A stretch of 64,000 nucleotides of DNA. It comes from Gymnopus androsaceus JB14. Lineage: Eukaryota; Basidiomycota; Agaricomycetes; Agaricales; Omphalotaceae. The stretch's first letter is position 1; each line of letters starts with the position of its first letter. Under the pieces are notes generated by a model that saw only the letters and a list, made by a program, of their open reading frames with translations, was not told where the DNA came from and did not search any database. Position numbers and translations under genes: made by a program. The stretch spans positions 149,539 to 213,538 of the forward strand of contig ML769418.1 of the NCBI GenBank assembly GCA_009733575.1, written 5' to 3'. Of the stretch, positions 1 through 12,537 are shown piece by piece.

Positions 1-640
1 TTCCCGCCCCGAACGCGCAAGGTCTTCATCGATCCAGGACGGTTGGAACCAATGATCCTGGGGTATGAGTCCAAAGGTTACGGGGGAGGATGTCAAGACA
101 GTGATCCGCCTAAGTATGATAAAGCGAATTGGGAATGATAGGCGTCAGGATTGATGAATGATAGGTGGAGAGAACAACTGCAAGCGTACTTTTTAAATTC
201 ATCCGTAAACTCTACTTCGCTTAAAAACACATAAGGGTATCCTTCTCCAGGGGGGAATAGTTTAGCGTTGAAGCGATCTTCTATGGAGCGCACACTCCGT
301 ACGGCACCATCGAGGTCACTGTTGCGTGCGAGGATGACGAAAGTGGCGTTTGCTTTGCGGTGCGGCGGGGAATGGACCAAAGACGAGGGATGCGGGGGCT
401 GAGGTAGAGGAAGAGATAGAGACGGTTGTGACTGCGACTCATGTGCTGATTCCCTTGTCAGTTCAGAAATCAGTACGGAAGTGAGAGCTCACCTTCTTGT
501 GCATCAGCATTCGGCGGCTCATTTATAGAAACAGTATCTTCGCTGAACGAGCCTAACGTTTTCCTTGAAGAAGACCAAGAATACTGGGCTTTGAAGAAGA
601 AGAACTGCCCTATGATCTACACATCGATTAGCCAGCATGA
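1..640 (-). CDS. GT15 alpha-1,2-mannosyltransferase (KRE2/MNT1/KTR family), partial
   Basis: This is a Golgi type II membrane enzyme family that adds alpha-1,2-mannose to N- and O-glycans. The gene runs leftward and leaves the window. Splicing an 80-nt intron (110-189) joins a segment containing FVILARNSDL, SIEDRFN and YPYVFLSEVEFTDEFKK to one reading RITVLTSSPVTFGLIPQDHW then FQPSWIDEDLARSGRE. This is the conserved N-terminal block of GT15 catalytic domains. A 47-nt intron (446-492) precedes it and joins a Ser/Pro-rich stem region. The catalytic C-terminal half lies outside. I could not fix the first exon carrying the signal anchor; reading-frame evidence fades near 640. Family assignment is firm, the 5' end is not. 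Confidence 0.85.
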
Positions 641-1820
641 AAAACGAGATGTCGTTGGAGCACTTACTAGGAGTACACCTAGGACTGAGAAGCATCTCAG
701 CGCGAACTTGCTCCGATGGAGGCCAGTCATGGTCACAGTTTGTGCTTGACACAAAAGTCTCGCATGTTGGTTTTATGAAGGGAGGAATTGGTTGTATGGC
801 TGAAAGTGGCTCTGCATTAGTGTGCCCGCTATGCTCTATACTTGACCTTGAACGTGAAGTTTGCCGCAGAGCTTTCAAGACGGTATATTAGATATTTATG
901 TAGCCTCATCCGACCAGAGCCATAAGTATGTCATACAGATACTAGAACGGTGGCAAGAATGCATTATCCATGCCAATCGCGGTCAAATGCATGACTGGAG
1001 ATGGTCAAGAATTTTGACGCCTAACTCAAAGGCTCGTTCTCGCCACCACGACGAGCCGACGCATGGAGTAGGTCTTTGACGAACAAGTTTCCGAGAGATA
1101 CGTTCGTCAAATTTTCGAATTGAGCAACAATCACGTCCTTCCTCTTCCTTATAATACGAAGGAAGGGAATTTCCTTCCTCACTACGTACGTTCCCTACCC
1201 TCATTCCATTCACTCAGAGCTAATCCAATCTTATAATTGATGATCTATGGCATACATTCTTTCAGCACCGTTCCGATTAACCTCAATTGCTATTTTGGAC
1301 ACCAATAGTATCAATATACTGTACTATCCACAGTCGACCTTCTCAGGGCCAAGATTTTTATTGCACTACAATCTTCTGGTGGTATAGGCATGTTTATCCT
1401 CCTTGCTGCTGTACCCTTGTAGTTGTCCCAATTACAGGGAATCCGACAAATTGACATCAACTGGGATCCTTGAAGCTTGACCCCGACATCCAATGGAGAT
1501 TGTTCGATAAATTGTACTCGGACATGGACCAGCTTCTTCTTGCATCTCTTACTGTCTCCTGTTCCTTGCTGTGGATTGTGTCCAGTACAAGCTTCCTTGA
1601 TATATTATTCACCTCCACTGTGAGTAATGTTCATGCTCACGATTTTTTATCTCTACGTTCTAGTACGGTATGCACGACGCTCATCTTGGATCCATGGTGG
1701 TGCTTTCGTGACGCAGAGATAGGTCTGATGTCTACATCTCCATGGTAAATGAAGGTCATGAGTTGGCTTGTAGACCATAAATGAGATGCAAACAATGGGG
1801 CTTACAATGCTACAGCCAAT
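641..1820. other. No supportable gene
   Basis: Short open frames occur on both strands but none shows a recognisable domain or a convincing exon chain. The first exon of the mannosyltransferase, which should encode the membrane anchor, probably lies in the left part of this stretch. Confidence 0.4.
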
Positions 1821-1916
1821 GGTTCGATGGCGTAGTGGTTATCGCATCTGTCTTACATGTATGTGACGTCGGTCCGTTTGCACAGAAGGTCTCCGGTTCG
1901 ATCCCGGGTCGAATCA
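1821..1916 (+). tRNA. tRNA-Val (anticodon TAC) with a 23-nt intron
   Basis: The cloverleaf folds by hand. The acceptor arm GGTTCGA pairs with TCGAATC and is followed by discriminator A at 1916. The anticodon stem TCTGT (1847-1851) pairs with ACAGA (1882-1886). The loop starts C-T-TAC-A with the anticodon at 1854-1856. The T arm is TCCGG-TTCGATC-CCGGG. An intron at 1858-1880 sits one base 3' of the anticodon, the canonical nuclear position, and removing it leaves 73 nt. The TAC anticodon reads GUA valine codons. Confidence 0.93.
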
Positions 1917-2040
1917 TCGCTCGTCTTGTATATTTTTTTGTGTTGCGCCTTTAGAAAAGGTTATTTCCAGGCCATAACCTATGTTGGAAATTGTCATAGA
2001 ACATTGTAGTGACAAAAAAGTAAATAAGTATGTTGAATAA

Positions 2041-3156
2041 CTAAGGAATAACGGGTGCCGCAAAGGCAAAAAATGTAACATAAACAGACTCGATATCTCG
2101 TGGAGGATCAGAATTGTTTTGAGGAAACTGCCATCTTGGAGCCCCATACGGAGGGTAATGGGACTCGTCTTCAATATCATAGGTTGGTGCAGAGGCTAGT
2201 AGGTCTTCTAACGAACCCTGTGAGGCCTCTATCGCATAACTCGACAACTCCGTATCAGACTCGGACTCAAAATCATCAAAGTTCGCACTACCAGTAACCC
2301 ATTTACCTGTCTCAACGTCGTAGAAATCGGAGATGGAGCAACGAGGCGGAGAGGATGGGCAAAAGTGTTCCTCTGACTCGGATTCTGAATCCGCGCTCGC
2401 ATCATCTTGGGAATCAAAGTCCGAATCGTGGTCATCGTCGTGTTCTGGCTTGAGTTCATCGTCATCGTAGTGCCCTGTCTCGAGTTCCAGTTCAGGGCTC
2501 GATTCAACATCGACTTCAATGGAGGGTGCCCTTGAAGAAGCCAATGAAGAACGACGCGAGGAAGGATAGGAAAAGGGGAAAAAGAATCCCTCCGACTCTG
2601 ATTCTGAATCCGCGTTCGAATCATCCTGGTAATCGGAGTCGGAAGTGTGGCCATCGTCGTAGTCGAGGTCGTCGAGTTCGGGCTCGAGTTCATCGTACTC
2701 TGTTTCCACTTCCAGTTCAGCGCCCAGTTCACTATCGACTTCAACGGAGGGTGCCCTTGAAGAAGCCGAGGAAGAAAGAGGAGATAGGGAAAGAAGGGCG
2801 GAATATCGGCCTTGTGAGGAAAGAGCAGACTCTGAAGCATCCACAGGCGAAGAATGCGATAGGACACTCTGCTCTCCATCGACCTCAGACAACTCCGTAT
2901 CTCGTACTTCCTCCCGTGCTTCTTGTTGGCGTTCCAGTCTCCCCTGCTGTTGCGCATTATCAATGGAAATATTTTTGAATAACTCTTCGATCGCCTTTGA
3001 CTGGTTCTGGTTTGAGCCAGCGGAGCAATCCCCGGCTCCAGATGCGAAGAAACCAGTAACTGCGCGGTCATCACTGGAAGGACCAGCGGCTGATGCGGTC
3101 CTTGAGACATCTTCCACCAGCTTCTCTCTAGACGGCTGATCCTGATTCGCCGTCAC
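2041..3156 (-). CDS. Acidic Ser-rich protein with an internal tandem duplication
   Basis: A continuous frame of about 370 codons is dominated by Ser, Asp and Glu, with no recognised domain. Two copies of a roughly 80-residue block follow each other. Each carries SSRAPS(V/I)EVD, then ELE(V/L)ET, then an acidic run, then QDD, then ADSESESE. The C-terminal tail (around DFYDVETGKWVTGSANFDDF) is less biased. The first codons in this frame lack an ATG (GTG at 3156), so the start probably lies in an upstream exon; an acceptor-like CGCAG stands just upstream. It is predicted to be disordered, and the function is unknown. Confidence 0.55.
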   Translation of the reverse strand: MTANQDQPSREKLVEDVSRTASAAGPSSDDRAVTGFFASGAGDCSAGSNQNQSKAIEELFKNISIDNAQQQGRLERQQEAREEVRDTELSEVDGEQSVLSHSSPVDASESALSSQGRYSALLSLSPLSSSASSRAPSVEVDSELGAELEVETEYDELEPELDDLDYDDGHTSDSDYQDDSNADSESESEGFFFPFSYPSSRRSSLASSRAPSIEVDVESSPELELETGHYDDDELKPEHDDDHDSDFDSQDDASADSESESEEHFCPSSPPRCSISDFYDVETGKWVTGSANFDDFESESDTELSSYAIEASQGSLEDLLASAPTYDIEDESHYPPYGAPRWQFPQNNSDPPRDIESVYVTFFAFAAPVIP

Positions 3157-3295
3157 GTAGTGACACTTCAGCAGACTTCCAGCTGCGGACAGATCGTTTG
3201 AAAAATTAGCAGACGATGCGTTGGTTTTCGAATCACACCAGCAGCAGAGGGAGATTGAGTAAGGATGAATGATATTCTGCGACGTTCCAGAGAGG

Positions 3296-4844
3296 TTAGT
3301 GCAAAGCAGGCTCGTTCGCGGCGAGCCGTTGAGAGAGCGATACCATTTGCGGGTTGGATGGTGTGGATAGCTTAGTGGCGAGGGAATGTTGTCCGCTACA
3401 TGCTTTGGGAGAGGAATTAGCAGTCACAGTGGCGAAATCACATTCGGTCCCGCTTCTCCGGATATTGAACCGGACTGCGGTCGAAGCCTCTGATGTTGCT
3501 TCAACCTGAGTCTGAGGCTGGAGTGCTTCGATCTCGGGTGAAGAATATGGAAGTTCGGCCTCAGCCTCTACATTCGAGTGGTGCTGTGCAGGTGACGACG
3601 GCCAAACCAAGATCGGTTCGACTTCCTCGACTTTCACAATAGGGGAGAGAGGGAAGGAGGGTAAACGTGGCGGATGCGGAAGAAGAGGCTCGGAAGTGGA
3701 TGGAGAAGGAGGTAGTGGAGGTAAAATTTCTCGTCCCTGCCCCATAAGCCTGACGATCCGAATCTCTGAACACCTGCCATTCGGGTCGATGATCTGGGAG
3801 CCACCGATCATGCGTAGCAAAGAACACTAGTCTTCCCCGACGGTCTTTGAACAGCATGTTCAGATAACGCTCGATCGTCTACATCTTGCGTCGTTATGAA
3901 TTCGCGGGGTTCGTCGAGTTTCCAGGACATAGATTCCGATGGTGGAAAATTGGGATCATAGAGTCGTTCGACCATCGCAAGGAAGTTTGCGATATGGTCG
4001 TTCTTGATGTAAGACGGACCTTTTCAAGTATATGAACTTGATAAAGGCGTTCCAGTGTTCTGGAGAGATGTACAGGGAGAAATGAAGAAGGTCCAGAGCT
4101 TCAAGTTCCATTTTACGGACGTCCTTTGGCGCAACATCCATACTGAGAGCCCTGTAACCGAGTGAGCGAGATGGTAGAATGCCAATGGGGAAGGCATACC
4201 AAAATTGCATCTTAATCGTGCCATCTTCAAACCACGCAGCTCCGAGGCGCAAAGCCAACAGAAATAATCGAAACAGCATTTCTATGCAATTGGGACCACC
4301 AGGTCCAGAGTATGGAATACCTTCAGGGAATATCCTATGAAGAAATAGGACAGCACTCAGTACGGCTTGCTGGGAATAAGTGGTCCTGTAGATAGTGGTA
4401 TATATCAGATCTTGGTATTCGGTTTGAACTTCATCTAAAAATGGGAGAAAAGGTGTGAATAAAGAGTTTTCTAGCAAGATTCAAATTTACCTGTAAGCTG
4501 GAAGTCGGGCGCGTCCAAAAGTGAAAAGATATAAGACCCAATGAACTCTGCCAGGATTTGATTCTCGGATTTTGTTTGGGGGTGGAGAGGCGGCTGAGGA
4601 CCAATGAGCTCTGTCGGTACCTCGAAGGTGGCATCGTTCGTGGGTGAAGAGGGTGACGCGAGATCATCAACCAAAGTTTCTGAAGCTGAGCTTTTGTGTT
4701 GTTCTTCCGATTCTTCGCTCCTGGGTTTACACGAGTTAGAAGAGTGAACAAGATCGAAAAGAGTGAGACAACTCACTCATGATTTGATGACATCGGATTG
4801 AGAAGAAACGAAAGAGACATCGCTCGGTTTCGGGGAGCAGACAT
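3296..4844 (-). CDS. Cyclin-like protein (Pho80/PCL-type fold)
   Basis: The start is placed at the ATG at 4842-4844, giving MSAPRNRAMSLSFLLNPMSS. Introns at 4721-4776 and 4435-4490 (56 nt each, GT-AG) join in frame. The core reads TTIYRTTYSQQAVLSAVLFL, then LLALRLGAAWFEDGT, then VRKMELEALDLLHFSLYISP. Its spacing fits the helices of Pho80-like cyclins, whose hallmark is an ELN-x-(L/M)-E-x(2)-FL-like block before helix 4. The frame then shifts near 4030 into one reading NDHIANFLAMVERLYDPNFP; no normal-sized intron bridges it, so a small indel or odd intron is needed. A Pro/Ser-rich C-terminus follows. Cyclin assignment is by pattern only. Confidence 0.6.
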
Positions 4845-5920
4845 GATTTCGAGTGAGATAGCGCTGAAGAAGGCGCGAGTCCAAAGAGTAATCAAGCGTG
4901 CTATGATCACGATACGGGTCACAGTTCCAATGAACGTGATCGCGCTATACTGGGAAGACAATGAGCATTCCATAGTTTGGTCCGGCCACAGTTGTCAAAA
5001 CTTCGTGATGCAGTAATATTCGTACAAACCCACTGAGAACGCCTATTGTCTGAGCTGAGCGTCTATGTATAGACTACCATGAATTCAGCCTGCTGGATCC
5101 TCCTAGTGAATTAATAGAAGATTCGAAAAAACGCTGACATAAACTGGCGAACGGTTCATCGTTGATGATCTCCATCCAGATCAAGTCCACGACAGCAGCT
5201 GTCCCTCTAATAGTTACACATCCGGGATGAGGCGCGGTGTTTACATCCACTCACTTGAGCAATATGAGCTAGAGTATGTTAATTTCTCGGGCAACGGGAA
5301 CGTTCGCTTTTTACACAGTTGTGCAGAAGATATATGTGGTTCGATGAGAGCATAACAGACTGCTCGAAAGAATTAGATGCTATTCCAAGATTTAAGATAT
5401 AATCAAGCTCACCCTGGCCAGTTACGTCCTAAACAGAATTCCTGATGTCCGATGGGTAGAAAGGCGTGTCCCAGATAGATCTTGCTGTTAGTGCAATCCA
5501 TAAGGGATACGAGAGAGTTTCGCAGACCAAGGCATCAGCAACATCCATACCGCAAAAGCAACGATCCAGTAAGATGCGGACGATATAGAGTAGTTGCTTA
5601 AACTTGCTTTGTGCGTGGATACTCAGTACTCAATGCCCAGCCTGAGATTAGAAACACATAATGATCGCATAAAGTCAACGGTATTCGTTTAGTAAATAGC
5701 TCTCTAGATATCTGGCCAATCCTATACTGGTTGTTTCTGTCGGGCTTTTGCGTCCAGATTTGACATTGGATTTGTATGGAAGAAAATCTGAAGAATATAA
5801 CTGAGCGGATTAAGAATGGTCATTGATGAACCTTTGGCCAGACAGTTTTATTGCACAGATGGAGGCAGGCTGTAAGGGCAAATCCCAGCGAAAGAGCAGA
5901 AAAGGAAGTAAAGACCCACG
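4845..5920. other. Intergenic, no supportable gene
   Basis: No exon chain or known domain was found on either strand. It lies between the divergent 5' end of the cyclin-like gene and the 3' end of the next minus-strand candidate. Confidence 0.4.
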
Positions 5921-6924
5921 CTACATCCAGCGCTTTGACCGGTGCGCTTTCGGACTCACATCCTGTTTGAGGACCTCTCTTCTCATTTCTTCCATCACCC
6001 TTTCAAAACGATTAGTCGACCTCTCATTAGCATCAACGAAAACCGCAGAAACCTTCTGGAAAGTCTCAAAAACTTATGATGTTTTGGATGTATCGAGCGG
6101 AAGTTTGAAATTGAACTGCAGGTTTCATTGTAAGCTTTTTATACGTTCACGAAGATGTCTTTATTCACATGGTTCAGTGGCTTCCGCCGGAGGCGTCGAT
6201 GAACCAGGAATCTCCAACAACAGTATTATAACATTACAAGATAACCGCATTCCTCGAATAGGACCTACTTTCAGAGCTTGCGGAAAGTTCTATCAAGTTC
6301 TATCGGGGGAGATATTCAAATAAGCGCAAGGAAAAATACTTGAAAGACTCCCGCGAATAACTCCAAAGTTGACAGTAACAATCCTGCAAAGCAGCCTTGA
6401 ACCTCGAGACTGACAAAAAATGCATCGAATCCACCTGAGACCAACCTCGTCATGCGGTATTCACTCTGAATACACCCCGAAAACAAGATTCTCGCCTCGG
6501 GATGCTTCCTAGCTAGATTAAGTTCTCGAATTACATTTATTCCGCCTGCACTGCTCGGTTTAATAGCCACTCGCATCGTGTTCATAGGTATGAGTTGAAG
6601 TTCAGTTCCCCTTTTCTTTTCGAGGAGAATCCGTAGCACTATACCCATCGAAAAGTTTCTCAGTACGTGCGAGCACGTTTATTTCCTTGATTATATGACT
6701 CGGATCGTGCTCACACATGCTCTGGGATTAGCACTACCTTCCAGGATGTTCCCTACCTTTCTCACTTGTTTTTGAGTGAATGATCGGACCCAAGTCGTCA
6801 AGTAGAACCGGGTATAATCACATTCGGTCACAAAATTATGGTTCGAGGTACTTCCTTCTAATGGCAGGCTTATTGTTCTATACCAAAATTCAATCTCAAG
6901 CAGAAAGGTGAAAACGCGGTCCAT
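5921..6924 (-). CDS. Unidentified protein, exon structure uncertain
   Basis: Several minus-strand stretches look coding. The first begins MDRVFTFLLEIEFWYRTISL and ends at a GTGAGA donor. The next reads CEHDPSHIIKEINVLARTEK. Another contains GGINVIRELNLARKHPEARI and VSGGFDAFFVSLEV. The last reads FQKVSAVFVDANERSTNRFE and ends with TAG at 5921-5923. Plausible acceptors precede them, but I could not thread one continuous frame through the middle, so the gene may be broken. No domain was recognised. Confidence 0.35.
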
Positions 6925-7090
6925 GTGATGTAATCCTGTCGCGTCGATGGCGCATCATCCGCAATAAGCGCTGGTGTTTTTAACGGTTGGCCGGCCGCGA
7001 AAGTTGCTTTTATCAGTCAACCACAATACTTGTGCGATCGTTGGTTGCACTCTTCTCTTGTTTTACTTTTATTTCTGCTTTGATATCGTG

Positions 7091-8658
7091 ATGTCTTACC
7101 TCGATGAAGAGCAGATGAAACTACTCTTGGCGTTTCTTCACGAAACCTTTCCGATCGAGTGAGTCCCACCAGTCCTTGTTCTTTATTCTCTCCTTCTACT
7201 TCTCCTCTTCCCATCTCTTCCTTTCTCGTCTTCTTCTTCTTCTTCTGCTTAGGCTATCTTCCCTGTTTCGCGAAACACTGTAGATTATCATTGCGCAGAC
7301 GTTCTCCAGCTAACTCGATTTCATCTTACTTTAGAGCATCTACAAACAACGAAGGCTATCCATTCAATGACCTCGACAATGTCCTCCCCCAGCTGGAATC
7401 TGAATTCAGTGGCTCTATTGAAGGGTTTGGTGTTGGTGCCACTCAGGGTGTTGAATCCTCCCAACAGCCTCAGCAAGCGAACGACCAGTATCTCGATCCT
7501 GTTAAATTCGAACCCGAACCGTTAACTAGAGAGGACGCTTCCTATCCACACTTCGACAACTTCGACGAGGAACCAGAGCCTGCGTTGTTCAACCTCAGTA
7601 ATGATAACGCTGACAGCCCTCAGGCTCCTGATGTACTACCATACTCCCACCGCACGACCACTCTCCCTCCTCTTCATCTCGAAACTGTTAGTACTCCGGG
7701 TCTCAGCACTGGTGCAACTACCACACCAATCGACCGACCACTGCTCACCCCTGTGGAGGATATCTTGCCAACGTCTTCCACATTCCTCAGCGCCATCGAC
7801 GGTGCTCTCGATGACCTGAAACCATTCAATCGCCGATCGGAGAAGCGAAAGAGGCTGTCGGAAGAGGCTGATGTATCATCCAACCCGGTTGCTGCGTCGT
7901 ACGACAGGTATGTCCAGTTCCGAATGAGAAGATCTTCACTAATGAGTACCCCAACTTTCAGTCGTACGATTGACCCTAATGACATTTTCCTTCCTCCAAT
8001 CGCAACGCCGGAAAACTTTTCCGTATGTTACCCGGACCGTCGAGCTGGAAGGGCCACCGCCAGTCCTAAAGCAAATGTAGCTACCATCTCCCACTATCAA
8101 AATCAGCTTGGGGGCAATATTCCTATGGGATTATATCCCTTTCCTCCTCCGGCTCCATCCAAGTCAGCATCCACCTCGCAAGTGGCGTTCTTTACCTTAT
8201 TCTCTTCTCTTACTAAAGATTGTTCCCTACGTTTTAGCTTCCATGGCCAGAATAGAAGTCGAAGCGATTGGATCAACACGAAAAAGTCGCAAGTACCGAC
8301 GCAGGTCGAGTGCCAGTGGAAAGACCCTCGGGATCCACAAGCATCACCATGTGGATTTGTCATCACCTCGACAGACTGCGCGGAGCACCATCTAAGGACG
8401 GCTCACGGAGAAGACAGCGATCTTCAACGCAGAGTTTGTCATTGGGATGGATGTGGGCGGGAGTTCACTTCGGGTTGGTTCTTTCGCCATTTCCATCGAT
8501 CACATCACCCGTATAACCGGGTGTACTGTGATTCCTGCGAGAAGGGATTCCAGGACCACACAGCCCTGCAAAACCATATCGCGAAAAACCATTCAGTCAA
8601 TGCGGACGCTGTAGCAGGGGATTTAGCTGATAGAAAGAAGAGGCGCAGAGTTCTATGA
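7091..8658 (+). CDS. C2H2 zinc-finger protein, probable transcription factor
   Basis: The start is placed at the ATG at 7091 (MSYLDEEQMKLLLAFLHETF), after which a GTGAGT donor opens an intron ending before about 7334. A second intron is 7908-7961, and a third is best placed at 8163-8237, which keeps the downstream frame. The middle is acidic and Ser/Pro-rich, as in activation regions. The C-terminus carries three finger-like units: a first with widely spaced Cys and a TAH end, a second CHWDGCGREFTSGWFFRHFH, and a third CDSCEKGFQDHTALQNHIAK followed by NH. A basic KKRRR tail could be a nuclear signal. The family is clear, the target is not. Confidence 0.75.
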
Positions 8659-8839
8659 CGGAACGAGAGGTCCGAACTTGTCATGCACGGACTGTATTGT
8701 ATCAACAACCAAACAGCAAGTAGTTCCAAATTGTAGCATTGATGTAGTAGGTATTGTTATTCGCTTGTATCCACCATATATGAATTCAACTCAAGGAAAA
8801 GAAAGAATAGCGAAATCTCCACGCCCTTTCGGTTTCTGT

Positions 8840-11543
8840 TTACTTCTCGACCATATCCTTGTCCAATGTGCCATTTTTCTCCAACGTTCCGTCTACTTTC
8901 ACATTCGCTGCAACGAGCCCATTCCCAGCAATCTCGTCGATAGCTTCTTTGCCGTCGAATAGGGCGGCCGTTTCCTCCAAAGTGAGGTTCTTGGTTTCGA
9001 CGACATCTGTTCGTAATCAAATAAGATAAATGACCATTCCACAGAGGCAAAAGCTTACAAAGGTATAAGAAGACAACCTCGAAGGCGATCCAACAGCAGT
9101 AGACAATCTAGTGGAAATCAAAGAGTCCGTATGAGAAAATGTTAGGAGATCCCAATGGAATAATACGTACATAGTACTTCCAAACAAGATGCCCTGTAGC
9201 AGCAAGTCAATGACTGAGTGTTGAAACAGTGCAAATTGTTCAAGCTTACCCAGCGCAATGGGGTTTGTATATTGATTGAATATCAGGGCGAGAGATATTA
9301 CAAAGTTGAAGACTGTAAATCCCTTTGCTCGGAGATGATAGGGCAAAATCTCTACTGTGTACACAACGATCAACGGCGAAAAAGCAAGACTGATTCAAAG
9401 GTATTAGTTAACGAAAATTTCAATTTAAAGAACAAAAAAAAGTTTACCCATAAGCAGCACCTGAGTTATATTCATTTAGCACGATTTTAAGGAAAAGATA
9501 AGACGATCTTACTAAACAAGAATAAGAATGCTACAGAGGGAGTGTGTTAGCTCCAGGGAACCCATACGGAATTTTATGAGCATACCTATAAGGGAATGGG
9601 CCGCAGCGGGAGTTCCATGTTGCCAAAACTCCGCAAATGAAATTGTTTGGGCTATCCAAGCTAGAAGTACACCAATTGCAGAGCTCAAGAAGAGCACTCT
9701 GCGGCCGAGCCTGTCAATCAAGGCCGATCCTACAAGGGCCCAAAAGAGACTCCAAATTGTGAGTATGCCGTTGATGAGGAGCTGAATTGTCGGATTTGTA
9801 ACATCGATGTCGGTCAAGATCTGGAGTTTAGGCGGTGGAGGAAGTTGATGAGGAAGAAGAAGGTGATCGTGAGCATATAAATTAATCTGAATACTTGCGA
9901 ATATATCATGAGAACTCACAGCGTTCAGATAGTAAGAGGCAATTCCGTTTCCGCTCCACTGTGAGAAGAAGGCAATGGCAATGATAATCCTCATGCGTTT
10001 GCGATTTCCGGGAGTGCTAAAAAGTGATTTCCAGCCCACATTGGCAGCAACTAGGACATTAGATCGAGGAAATGTGAGAGATTACATATTTTCGGGAGAA
10101 GCACAAAGGGGACAAACCATGCCTGTCGAAATCAAGTGCTGCTTTGATCTCATTGAACTCGTATTGAACGAGTGGATCGTTTCTACATTGAATGTGTTAG
10201 ATAAGGTTTCAGAGAGAATACGGAAACACTGTACATATTTCCATCAGCGTGATAATACGCCAGAGTTTGCAAGGCCTGCTCTTCACGTCCTTTGGAGACG
10301 AGCCATCGCGGTGACTCAGGAGCAAACCAAACCAGACATATTTGCACTAAGGAAGGCAACCCTTGCATCGCAGATGGTATCCGCCACGACCTAAAGTCGA
10401 TCATTAGAATGTTTCGAGTCTGTTCAGAAGAGACTAGTCATTACCAGGTGCTGCCCACGATGCGGTATGTCCCGAAGGTTGTCCAGGCAGCCCTAATATA
10501 GGTTTGACCTTCAACTCGAGTGCAAAAACTTGGGGACAAGGTATACGCACACGATGGCGCCCAAGTTCCAAAGGGAATTATAAGTAGCTGTCAGAGGAGC
10601 TCGATAAGGAGGGTATGAAAGCTCAGACACGAGCATTGGAGCAGCATTAGCTTTGACACCATGAGACAGATTCCAATGACATTTGTTGATAAAACAGCTC
10701 ACCAGCGAACGTCAGGCCAAACCCGATTAAAAATCTGGAAGGCAAGTAAGAGCTGGCCGAATTACAAGAATAATGAACCTACCGAGCGCCAATAAACATG
10801 CCCACAGATCTATACATGTACATTTGTAAGTACAATATTTATATTCGGAGTCTTTTGCAGGTGTTCTAAGAGACTAAACTTACTGGGAAGCTGCTTGAAT
10901 TACTGCAGCTAAAGGGGAGCGGGATAGTAATAAGTAGGAAGGCTGCTACCTCGGGATAGGCTCGGAGTTAAGAATCACCTAAAGTCATAATAAAAGCACC
11001 GAAAAGAACTGTGCGGCGACGTCCGATACCGTCAGACATATAAGGCGCGAAAGGATATGCAGCGAGGGATCCAATATTCTACAAGAGCGTGTTCCATCAG
11101 ACACAATTGCTGGGTCCATATCAATGGAAAACAGAACTTGGATCGCATTTAACAAGCCTAATTCACTCGGCGATGGATGATTAAAGTAATCCTTCCACTG
11201 CGGTCTATAAAATTTCAGTTATCTCCAAGAAATGACAATGTCGGAGCGGAGGTAATTCTTACAGCGACTGGAGAGAGTTCATCATACTTCCGTCAAAGCC
11301 ATTGGTGCAAGATGTAATCAGACTATAAGATATTTAGTTGAATAGTTTCGCAAGAGATACAAGTGACTTACAGAAGGACAATCCATGCATTGAGAGTTAT
11401 CAAGCTATAATAATGCACTCAATTAGCTGCGAGTAGCGACGAGCTGATTCGACTCACCGTCTGTTGTTGTACCATTTCTTGGTTGGGTCGAGAAGATGGG
11501 TTAATCCAGTCTGTTCTGCTGCAACGACTATACCGCCTGCCAT
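8840..11543 (-). CDS. MFS sugar transporter (hexose/lactose-permease-like)
   Basis: A plasma-membrane sugar-proton symporter family member of the major facilitator superfamily. The start ATG is at 11541-11543 (MAGGIVVAAEQTGLTHLLDP). More than ten introns of about 50-60 nt splice into a 12-TM protein. Signature pieces in order are GFDGSMMNSLQSL (TM1), SDGIGRRRTVLFGAFIMTLG (GRR loop after TM2), SELSYPPYRAP, PESPRWLVSKGREEQALQTL, FFSQWSGNGIASYYLN (TM7), SALIDRLGRRVLFL and the C-terminal ETKNLTLEETAALFDG. The stop is at 8840-8842. The splices I checked keep frame. The FFSQWSGNGIASYYL segment resembles the fungal lactose/cellodextrin permease branch, but substrate cannot be read from sequence. Confidence 0.85.
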
Positions 11544-12537
11544 GGTGGGGTAAGGAAGGAGCTATTAGTACTTCAGCTTTAAACCTTCTCTTGAGCCGGG
11601 TAACGTGCACTTACTGCCTTAGAATACAGGTGGACTCTCTCATCACTCATCACCAAAGATATCCCGTCAGCCTCCCTTTCTTACTTCAAATGTTTATCTT
11701 AAGAAGACCAGTATTTGTATTGCAGACGGTCATAAAGAGATGCGGGAGGAGACAAGGCGACTTACCGTTGAACTAAAAGATACTAAATTGAAGTTAGTCC
11801 GGCACGAGTGCAAGGAAGGAACGCTGGAAAAATTCCCCAATTTTAGACTGAATAGTACACCCATTCCAACGAGACAATAGAGTCCGGATCTAAATGGCAA
11901 CGTTGGGAGTCCAAAGACTCGGATAATCAGACACGACGTGGAGCAACACTGATACTTTCGAACTTGCGAGTTGTCAGCCGCGAAGTTCATTTTCCAAGTC
12001 GTTTGTCTTCAGCTCTAGAGCAACTTGCAAGCTGGGAAAAGACATCAGGAAGAAGCTGCCTGAGATATTTTCCTCGATATATCAGTCTGGATACTCATTT
12101 CGGTAAATTAGCTTGAACTTTCGCATCCAAAAGTTGGGCAGGTAGACATTCTGGAGGCTTGTCAGAGTCAAATATATGGCCGTTTTCGAATCCAGAAATA
12201 CGCCGTGTTTGAGAGCGAGCATAATTTAATAAAGTGCCAAGGGTTTAAGCATTGCGTCGTTCAATAGTATTATTAGTTGAGGAGAAAGGTCGAAAACTGT
12301 GAGCATTAAGTGCCCGCAGCGCGCATCCAGGCTGTTTCTCAATGGGACCGCGCCGGTATACCTACCTACCTATCTCTCAAGATTGTCTCAAGACCAAGAT
12401 TGAACAGACAAAGAATTTGCTCGAAAAGCTTCAGGTTATCAAGAATAATATTTTTTCCAGATCCCAATCGTTGTCTTCCACTGCCTTTGGATCCTGATTC
12501 CAGTTAATCAAGACCTTTATTCCGAGTCCAATTTGCA
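11544..12537. other. Intergenic, no supportable gene
   Basis: Upstream region of the minus-strand transporter. An 86-codon minus-strand frame at 11730-11990 has no recognisable domain. The right end shares similarity with the small gene at 15242-15607. Confidence 0.35.

Noticed and set aside
5823..6323. 166-codon plus-strand frame
   Set aside because: Composition is not coding-like, and the opposite strand gives better exon-like segments ending at 5921.
11730..11990. Minus-strand frame upstream of the sugar transporter
   Set aside because: The transporter starts convincingly at 11543, and this frame has no transporter or other motif.
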